Shown one piece after another: positions 8,097-13,202 of a stretch of DNA of 16,433 nucleotides. The stretch covers positions 1 through 16,433 of the forward strand of contig CAJVWY010000004.1 in the NCBI GenBank assembly GCA_913009925.1, read 5' to 3'. Source of the stretch: an uncultured bacterium. GTDB taxonomy: Bacteria; Actinomycetota; Thermoleophilia; BMS3ABIN01. Every line of letters starts with the position of its first letter. Position 1 is the stretch's first letter. Under the pieces are notes generated by a model that worked only from the letters and a program-made list of their open reading frames with translations, did no database searches and was not told where the DNA came from. The position numbers were made by a program, and so were the translations under genes.

Positions 8097-8657
8097 ATGA
8101 AAGGCAAGGGATTAATACTGGGCGCGGCTATCGTCATTGTCGCAATGTCAGCCGTGCTGGCCGGGTGCGGGTCGGGTACCAAGCAAGCCAATAGCCTGGT
8201 GAGGGAAGCCGGCGATCTCGCCGTTACGGCCCAGGACAAGATGACCGAGGTAGGCAAGCTGTTGCAACAGGCTTCGAACCAGCTCACGGATGGCAAGGTA
8301 GAGGAGGAAACGGCCAGCCTCAACCAGGCCCAGGCGCTCATCGATGAGACGATCGCCGACCTGGAGAGCGCCAGATCCAAGATCGACGAAGCGTCCTCTC
8401 TGGAAATAAGCGACGCCTTCCGCCAGTATCTGGAGGCGAAAAGCAAGGTGATGGATAGCGGCATCAACATGATGAATGGCAGCCGTGAGCTTACCGCGGC
8501 GCTGCTGGCGGACCCGGGCCTGAAAAATCCGGAGACGCTGGAGAAGGTCAATACGCTCCAGGAGCAGGTTCTGGAGATGAACCAGCAGACCCAGGAGGCG
8601 GAGGCGGAGGCGCAGCGTATCGCTGACGAGAATAAAGACGATATCGGTACCGATTAA
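8097..8657 (+). CDS. Small predicted lipoprotein, mostly alpha-helical, unknown function
   Basis: This is a 186-aa protein. It starts with a lipoprotein signal peptide: MKGKG, a hydrophobic core at 6-20 and the lipobox LAGC, with Cys24 as the expected lipidation site, followed by a Gly/Ser-rich spacer. The mature part is charged, rich in Glu, Gln, Ala and Lys, and has heptad-like spacing through most of 35-175, so it should form helical hairpins or coiled coils on the outer face of the membrane. I recognise no enzymatic motif. The ATG at 8097 has GGGAGG (8088-8093) close upstream, and the longer in-frame Met at 7911 is upstream of the promoter candidate. Its neighbour past the tRNA is another membrane-anchored helical protein. 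The two may be related in role, but this is a guess. Confidence 0.85.
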   Translation: MKGKGLILGAAIVIVAMSAVLAGCGSGTKQANSLVREAGDLAVTAQDKMTEVGKLLQQASNQLTDGKVEEETASLNQAQALIDETIADLESARSKIDEASSLEISDAFRQYLEAKSKVMDSGINMMNGSRELTAALLADPGLKNPETLEKVNTLQEQVLEMNQQTQEAEAEAQRIADENKDDIGTD

Positions 8658-8676
8658 CACCGGCGCCAGCCTTGCT

Positions 8677-8702
8677 TTGACAACTTTTGCCTGTGTTATA
8701 AT
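8677..8702 (+). promoter_or_regulatory. Promoter with extended -10, upstream of structured RNA and tRNA-Leu
   Basis: A perfect TATAAT lies at 8697-8702, preceded by TGT (8694-8696), which makes an extended -10. A perfect TTGACA lies at 8677-8682, but the spacer is only 14 nt, shorter than the usual 16-18. A poorer TTGCTT at 8672-8677 gives 19 nt. Transcription would begin near 8709. The -10 sits in the middle of the palindrome listed separately. This is the best promoter in the window. It should drive the tRNA and perhaps the downstream operon. Confidence 0.7.
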
Positions 8703-8708
8703 ACAGGC
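8689..8708. promoter_or_regulatory. Palindrome covering the -10 box, possible operator
   Basis: GCCTGT (8689-8694) and ACAGGC (8703-8708) are perfect inverted repeats around the 8-nt centre GTTATAAT, itself nearly symmetric (TTATAA). The 20-bp element has a single mismatched pair. Its centre is the TATAAT hexamer, so a dimeric repressor bound here would block RNA polymerase. No regulator gene is adjacent, so the binder is unknown. GCCTGT occurs again at 8790-8795. Confidence 0.45.
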
Positions 8709-8795
8709 GCTTTGAAAGAAGGCGGCATGACTGCGGAAAAACGCTGTGAGCAGGGGTTTTTATCACCAAGGCAGGCCGCCTTTTCTTTCGCCTGT
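8703..8795 (+). ncRNA. Strongly structured segment, candidate small RNA, leader or attenuator
   Basis: A long imperfect inverted repeat spans 8703-8795. GAAAGAAGGCGGC (8714-8726) pairs with the GCCGCC...CTTTC arm (8775-8789) over 13 bp with a 2-nt bulge. The flanking ACAGGC (8703-8708) can pair with GCCTGT (8790-8795). The loop at 8727-8774 contains smaller pairings such as CTGC/GCAG (8731-8734, 8750-8753). The 3' arm is followed by, and partly is, a U-rich run (TTTTCTTT at 8781-8788), as in an intrinsic terminator. With a start near 8709 the transcript would be about 80 nt and end 6-13 nt before the tRNA. It could be a stand-alone small RNA, an attenuator, or a processed tRNA leader. I recognise no known RNA family. 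Confidence 0.4.
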
Positions 8796-8801
8796 CATTC
8801 C

Positions 8802-8888
8802 GGGCGAGTGGTGGAACTGGTAGACACGCTAGGTTCAGGGTCTAGTGCTCTTGCGAGCATGGGGGTTCAACTCCCCCCTCGCCCACCA
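8802..8888 (+). tRNA. tRNA-Leu, anticodon CAG, CCA encoded
   Basis: The class II tRNA folds fully. The acceptor stem GGGCGAG (8802-8808) pairs with CTCGCCC (8878-8884). The anticodon stem CTAGG/TCTAG (8829-8833, 8841-8845) encloses the loop TTCAGGG with anticodon CAG at 8836-8838, reading CUG codons. The long variable arm TGCTC-TTGC-GAGCA (8846-8859) is typical of leucine tRNAs. The T stem GGGGG/CCCCC (8861-8865, 8873-8877) holds the loop TTCAACT. Discriminator A8885 is followed by an encoded CCA (8886-8888). No terminator is visible before the next gene 42 nt downstream, so the two may share a transcript. Confidence 0.97.
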
Positions 8889-8930
8889 AAGACCGGCTAA
8901 AACGGCAGTTCGCATGAAAGGAAGAACCAG

Positions 8931-10016
8931 GTGTCTTTCTTTGAGGATGATGAAGAACAGCAGCTAGAGGAAGTGACCGAGGCAAGGAGCAGGACGCGGA
9001 AACGCGGCCCCTCGGGCCAATCACCGCTGGTACGTGTTCTGCTGATCCTGGTGGCGGTCATCGTGCTGGTGCTTATAACCAGCCTTGGCATAAAGAGTTG
9101 CCTCAATAAGAAGAAAGTCAACGAATACCGGGAATATTTCGACCAGGTCGGCACAGTGGTCACGGAGTCGGACGCCATCGGCAAGGAGCTGTCCGACATG
9201 ATGCAGAAACCCGACGAGAATGTGCGCCAGGCCCTGGAAGGGAAGCTGGCGGAGTTCCAGCAGAAACAGGATCAGTTGGTGGAGCAGGCCAAGGCGATCA
9301 AGCCCCCGGACGAGTTCAAACAGGAGAACGAGTGGTTCGTAGCCAGCATGCAGGTACGCTCGCGCGGCCTCAACGGGCTGCAGCCCGCCATGCTCAACGC
9401 TATCGAGGCCACCGATAACCAGATCGGCGCCGCGCAGGTTTCCCACGAGATGCTGATATTCCTGTCCAGCGATGTGATCTATGATGAATTCTTCTATCGC
9501 CCCGGTCAGGAGAAGCTGAAGGAAGAGGATATCACCGACATCAAGGTGCCCCAATCCAAGTTCCTGGCCGATCCCGCCCTGGCCAGCCAGCAGTCGGCGG
9601 TTACGATCCTGGAGAGGTTGAAGGGCGGCACCGAACAGGTCTCCGGGCTGCATGGTGTGGCGATCAGCAGCGTCAAGGCGTCGCCCAGCGGCATGACCCT
9701 GTCCACCGACGGCGAGAACAGCCTCAAGGCCTCGGATTCCCTGACTTTCGAGGTCGAGGTCGAAAACCAGGGCGAGGCGACCGAGAACGATGTGCTGGTG
9801 AGCCTTAGCCTTACCTCTCCCGGCCAGCCGACGCCGCAGAAGGTGGATGGCTATATCGATACCATCGCCCCGGGAGAATTCAAGACCATCGAACTCACGG
9901 GCCTGGCTGCCGAAGCCAGCAACCAGCCGGCACTGTTGCGGGTTGAAGCGGGCCCGGTGCCGGGGGAAGCCAATACACAGAACAATACAGGCGAATTCAC
10001 AATCATCTTTAGTTAA
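8931..10016 (+). CDS. Membrane-anchored protein with helical external region and C-terminal CARDB-like domain
   Basis: This 361-aa protein begins at GTG 8931, with AAAGGA (8917-8922) 8 nt upstream as ribosome binding site. The acidic then basic cytoplasmic N-terminus (1-32) leads to one TM helix (about 33-54). A charged, largely helical region (60-235) rich in Gln, Glu and Lys follows. The C-terminal 243-361 is beta-rich and resembles CARDB/APHP-type Ig-like domains: FEVEVENQGEATENDV (273-288), then TIAPGEFKTIELTGL (311-325), then NTQNNTGEFTI (348-358). CARDB domains are common in surface and adhesion proteins, so this is likely a cell-envelope protein facing outward. No enzyme motif is seen. 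It is the first gene of the operon that continues with DUF4446, pheA and the NAD salvage pair (21-nt gap to the next gene). Confidence 0.85.
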   Translation: MSFFEDDEEQQLEEVTEARSRTRKRGPSGQSPLVRVLLILVAVIVLVLITSLGIKSCLNKKKVNEYREYFDQVGTVVTESDAIGKELSDMMQKPDENVRQALEGKLAEFQQKQDQLVEQAKAIKPPDEFKQENEWFVASMQVRSRGLNGLQPAMLNAIEATDNQIGAAQVSHEMLIFLSSDVIYDEFFYRPGQEKLKEEDITDIKVPQSKFLADPALASQQSAVTILERLKGGTEQVSGLHGVAISSVKASPSGMTLSTDGENSLKASDSLTFEVEVENQGEATENDVLVSLSLTSPGQPTPQKVDGYIDTIAPGEFKTIELTGLAAEASNQPALLRVEAGPVPGEANTQNNTGEFTIIFS

Positions 10017-10037
10017 GGTTAGCGCCGGAGGCGGCAG

Positions 10038-10571
10038 ATAAACGCTTTCATCGAAAATCACCTGGCGCTGGCCTGGGCCGTTGCTATCGCTCTGGGCCTG
10101 CTGGCGCTGCTGCTGGGGGCTTTCCTGCTCAGGACCCTCAGACGTTATCGCCGTGATCAGAAGCTGGTGATGGGCGAGGGCCGGCAGCGGGATCTGGTAG
10201 CCCATGCCCGGACGTTGCAACAGCGAGTGGATGGCATCAATTACGACTTCAATCGCCTGAGGGAGGAGCTGGAGGAGACGAAGCGCCGCCTGGGCGCCTG
10301 TCTCACCTTCCGCAGCGTAGTCCGGTACGATGCCTATCGCGACCTCAGCGGCATGCAGAGCACATCCGTAGCTCTGCTGGATGCGCAGTTCTCCGGCGTC
10401 ATCATCAGTGCCATCCAGTCACGTGATCACGCGCGGATATATGTAAAAGAAGTGCGCCATGGTGAGAGCCTGGAGAAACTGTCACCGGAGGAGATCCAGG
10501 TACTCAAGGAGGCGATGGGGTTGCGGACCGGGAAGGACAGCAGGGAGGCCGTAGGCGGCGGCGGTGCCTGA
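10038..10571 (+). CDS. DUF4446 family membrane protein, apparent ATA start codon
   Basis: This is a DUF4446 protein, 177 aa if it starts at ATA 10038. The family has an N-terminal TM helix, a coiled coil and a small conserved domain. All are here: a TM helix at about 9-30, a helical stretch at 45-90 and the conserved VVRYDA, ALLDAQFSGVIISAI, ARIYVKEV and LSPEE segments. The first ATG (10167) would remove the TM helix. An in-frame stop at 10020-10022 leaves only 15 nt upstream. GGAGG at 10027-10031 is placed exactly 6 nt before ATA 10038, which in the family would be expected to read ATG. Either ATA is used, or a G-to-A change or sequencing error is present. The stop overlaps the pheA GTG start by 8 nt. 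The function of DUF4446 is not known to me. Confidence 0.85.
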   Translation: MNAFIENHLALAWAVAIALGLLALLLGAFLLRTLRRYRRDQKLVMGEGRQRDLVAHARTLQQRVDGINYDFNRLREELEETKRRLGACLTFRSVVRYDAYRDLSGMQSTSVALLDAQFSGVIISAIQSRDHARIYVKEVRHGESLEKLSPEEIQVLKEAMGLRTGKDSREAVGGGGA

Positions 10572-11405
10572 GCGGCGAAAGATAGGTTTTCTGGGGCCGG
10601 CTGGCACCTGGGCGGAGGAAGCGCTTCATGCAAACGTCCAGCTGGCGGCGGGCGAAACCCGGCCCTATCCCTCGGTCTACGATGTCATAGCCGCCGTGTC
10701 CCGTGGTGAGGTGGACGAGGGCATCGTTCCCATCGAGAACTCACTCGAAGGATCGGTGAGTGCGACCCTGGACATGCTGGCCTTCGATGTGGAGAACATC
10801 TTATCAGCCGGGAGATAGTCCATCCTGTGCGCCACTGCCTGATCGCGCACACCGCTCTACCCCTGGACAGCGTCGAGAAGATCATCAGCCACCCCCATGC
10901 CCACGCCCAGTGCCGCCGGTTCGTGCGCGACCGTCTGTCCCGGGCGGAGACCGAAGCCGCCAACAGCACCGCTGAGGCAGTGAAGATCGTCAGTGAGTCA
11001 GAGGAGAACTGGGCCGCTATCGGCAGCAGGCTGGCGGCGGAGAACTACGGCTGCGTGATCTTGAGCGATAATATCGAGGACCACGCTGACAACCAGACGC
11101 GGTTCGTCATGCTGGCCACGGACGAGGCCCCCCAGGACCGGGACCGGCCGTACAAGACCTCTATCGTCTGCGCCATCGCCCACGACCAGCCGGGCAGCCT
11201 GCTGCAGATCCTGCAGGAGTTCGCCGATCGTGACATCAATCTGACCAAACTGGAATCGCGCCCCTCGAAAAAGGGTCTGGGAGACTATATATTTTTCATT
11301 GACATGGAAGGGAAGAAGGATGATCAGGCGGTCGCCGGCGCCCTGGAATCCCTTCGGCGCAAGCTGGCCTCGGTGAAGATGCTGGGTTCCTACCCTCAGG
11401 GTTGA
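10564..11405 (+). CDS. pheA: Prephenate dehydratase, interrupted by a one-base frameshift near 10810
   Basis: PheA converts prephenate to phenylpyruvate in phenylalanine synthesis. From GTG 10564 the first frame gives KIGFLGPAGTWAEEAL and VPIENSLEGSV, typical of the family N-terminus, but stops at 10816-10818. The protein continues in the next frame with EIVHPVRHCLIAH, SHPHAHAQC, the catalytic-site motif NQTRF and an ACT regulatory domain containing LESRP. One added G in the GGG run at 10810-10812 restores a 280-aa protein of normal length with no missing conserved residue. So the break is a single-base deletion, more likely a homopolymer error than decay, since both halves are otherwise intact. 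The ACT domain predicts feedback control by phenylalanine. Eight nt overlap with the DUF4446 gene and a 3-nt gap to the next gene indicate an operon. Confidence 0.93.
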
Positions 11406-11408
11406 GTC

Positions 11409-12491
11409 ATGGCCGGTAAGCGACTGGATCCGGGCTCGTTCCAACTGCCGGTGGATGACATCCGCCGGGGCTTTTACACCGACACTTACTTCAACCGCAC
11501 CAAACAGATACTGGAAGCCGCCGGCGACCATCCACGGGTAGTGATGCAGGTGTTTCAGAGGAACGAAGCAGTGCTGGGGGGGATGGATGAAGCGCTGGCC
11601 GTGCTGGAGCTTTGCAGCGGCCGCGACAGCGGGGACGGCTGGGATACGGGCTGGGACGAACTGGAGGTGCGGGCCCTCGGTAACGGTGACGGCATCTCCC
11701 CTTACGAGACGGTGATGACCATCGAGGGGGACTACTCCCTGTTCGCCCATCTGGAGACGGTCTACCTGGGCTCCCTGGCGCGGGGCACCCTCATCGCCAG
11801 CAACGTGCGCCGGGCCGTGGCCGCCGCCGCCGGCAAACCCATACTTTTCTTTGGAGCGCGCCATGACCATTACAGCGTGCAGCGGGTGGACGGCAACGCC
11901 GCCCGCCTGGGAGGGATCAGTGACGTATCCACCGACGCCCAGGGTGACCTGTGGGGCGTTAAGGGTATGGGCACCATCCCCCATAGCCTGATAGCCGCCT
12001 ATGGCGGCGATACGGTGCGGGCCACCCAGGCCTTCGCGGACGCTTTCCACCCCCGGGTCAGGGTAATCGCGCTGGTGGATTTCGATAACGATTGCGTGGG
12101 GACGTCGCTTGCCGTAGCCCGGCTGCTGAAAGACCGGCTCTGGGGCGTGCGTCTGGACACCGCAGCCAACCTGGTGGATCGCAGCCTGCAGCAGGAGATG
12201 GGCTATTTCCAGCCTACCGGGGTCCAGCCGGAGCTGGTGGTCAAGGTAAGGGAAGCGTTGGACCGGGAAGGATATGATCAGGTTAGCATAGTGGTCAGCG
12301 CCGGCTTCAACGCCGACAAGATCGCCAGGTTCGAGCAGGCTGGGGCGCCGGTCGACGCTTATGGAGTCGGCAGCAGCCTACTCCGGGGACAGAATGACTT
12401 TACCGCCGACGTGGTGATGGTCGATGGAAAACCATGCGCCAAGGTGGGGCGCTGGCTGAGACCCAACCAGCGGCTGGAGCCGGTCGGGTAA
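11409..12491 (+). CDS. pncB: Nicotinate phosphoribosyltransferase
   Basis: This 360-aa enzyme of the short NAPRTase subgroup is expected to join nicotinate and PRPP to form nicotinate mononucleotide, the entry step of NAD salvage. Family features seen are RRGFYTDTYF (19-28), SVQRVDGNAARLGG in the middle, a phosphate/PRPP-binding-like strand VRVIALVDFDNDCVGTSLAV, GVRLDTAANLVDRS, and the C-terminal VVSAGFNADKI and AYGVGSSL. The ATG at 11409 follows the pheA stop by 3 nt. The nicotinamidase-like gene lies 23 nt downstream, and the two reactions are consecutive (nicotinamide to nicotinate to NaMN), which supports both calls. Quinolinate phosphoribosyltransferase is a related alternative but fits the context less well. 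Confidence 0.92.
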   Translation: MAGKRLDPGSFQLPVDDIRRGFYTDTYFNRTKQILEAAGDHPRVVMQVFQRNEAVLGGMDEALAVLELCSGRDSGDGWDTGWDELEVRALGNGDGISPYETVMTIEGDYSLFAHLETVYLGSLARGTLIASNVRRAVAAAAGKPILFFGARHDHYSVQRVDGNAARLGGISDVSTDAQGDLWGVKGMGTIPHSLIAAYGGDTVRATQAFADAFHPRVRVIALVDFDNDCVGTSLAVARLLKDRLWGVRLDTAANLVDRSLQQEMGYFQPTGVQPELVVKVREALDREGYDQVSIVVSAGFNADKIARFEQAGAPVDAYGVGSSLLRGQNDFTADVVMVDGKPCAKVGRWLRPNQRLEPVG

Positions 12492-12514
12492 CAGATGATC
12501 TCGAGGTGATTTGT

Positions 12515-13048
12515 ATGTCCCGTGCCGTGATCGTGGTCGACGTCGTCAACGGTTTCTGCAAGTCGGGAAACCTGGCCAGCCCCAGGCTGGCAAAGGTCAT
12601 CCCCTGTATCAGAAAGCTGCTGGAGCGCGAGACCGCGGCAGGCTCCAGCCTCATATTCCTCGCCGATACCCATGTTCCCGATGACCCCGAATTCCAGATG
12701 TTCCCGCCACACTGTATCGCCGGCTCGGGAGAGGAGGAGGTCGTGGATGAGCTCCAGCCGTTCCTGGAGGGGGCGGTGCTCATAAGCAAGAGCCGCTACT
12801 CGGGCTTCTACGAAACCGGCCTGGAACAGGAGCTGAGACGTATAAACCCGGACGAAGTCCTGGTCGTCGGAGTGTGCACCGATATCTGCGTGATGCACAC
12901 CGTTGCCGGCCTGCGCAACCGCGGTTACGTGGTAACCGTACCCAGCGACTGTGTCGAAACCTATGACGCACCCGGACACGACGCGGAGCAGATAAACCGG
13001 TTCGCCCTCGACCATATGCGGGATATTCTGGGCGCCCGCGTGGAATAA
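12515..13048 (+). CDS. pncA: Isochorismatase-family cysteine hydrolase, probable nicotinamidase
   Basis: This 177-aa protein has the isochorismatase fold. The catalytic triad is visible: Asp9 (VVDVVNGF), Lys92 (SKSRYSGF) and Cys125 (GVCTDICVMHT). Asp51, His53 (DTHVPDD) and His66 match the metal-binding ligands of nicotinamidases. It would deamidate nicotinamide to nicotinate, feeding the phosphoribosyltransferase encoded just upstream. ATG 12515 is preceded by GAGGTGA at 12503-12509 with a 5-nt gap. A longer in-frame Met at 12434 lies inside the upstream gene and lacks support. Other members of this fold act on isochorismate or N-carbamoyl amides, so the substrate rests on the metal ligands and on the neighbour. 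Confidence 0.88.
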   Translation: MSRAVIVVDVVNGFCKSGNLASPRLAKVIPCIRKLLERETAAGSSLIFLADTHVPDDPEFQMFPPHCIAGSGEEEVVDELQPFLEGAVLISKSRYSGFYETGLEQELRRINPDEVLVVGVCTDICVMHTVAGLRNRGYVVTVPSDCVETYDAPGHDAEQINRFALDHMRDILGARVE

Positions 13049-13202
13049 ACAGGTGCAGGCGCGGTGGAGCCGGACTACCTAAACAAATGCCGGTCGATGC
13101 CGAATAGTCCCTTAGGAGCATACTGAGATCACGGTATTCCGCACCATGCGGAGCCGATACATCTCCCATAATGCGGGGGAACTGCAAGGGGCGCGAGGGC
13201 GA
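13049..13202 (+). promoter_or_regulatory. Gap before the c-di-GMP gene, promoter not resolved
   Basis: This 154-nt spacer separates the NAD salvage pair from the large signalling gene. I see no clear TTGACA/TATAAT pair, no strong intrinsic terminator and no tRNA. A Shine-Dalgarno-like AGGAG at 13114-13118 is not followed at a good distance by a standard start. Part of this stretch would be coding if translation began at ATG 13146. Confidence 0.25.

Noticed and set aside
8712..8900. Open frame reading through the tRNA gene (62 aa, containing VVELVDTLGSGSS)
   Set aside because: This is the known false translation of a bacterial tRNA-Leu; the frame lacks independent coding support.
9021..10220. 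399-aa minus-strand open frame
   Set aside because: Shadow of the CARDB-like gene; no recognisable domain and no ribosome binding site or operon partner.
10801..10830. Programmed frameshift in pheA
   Set aside because: No slippery heptamer, downstream pseudoknot or family precedent that I know; a lost G in a short run explains it.
10998..12050. 350-aa minus-strand open frame
   Set aside because: Antisense to pheA and pncB, both of which have clear family motifs.
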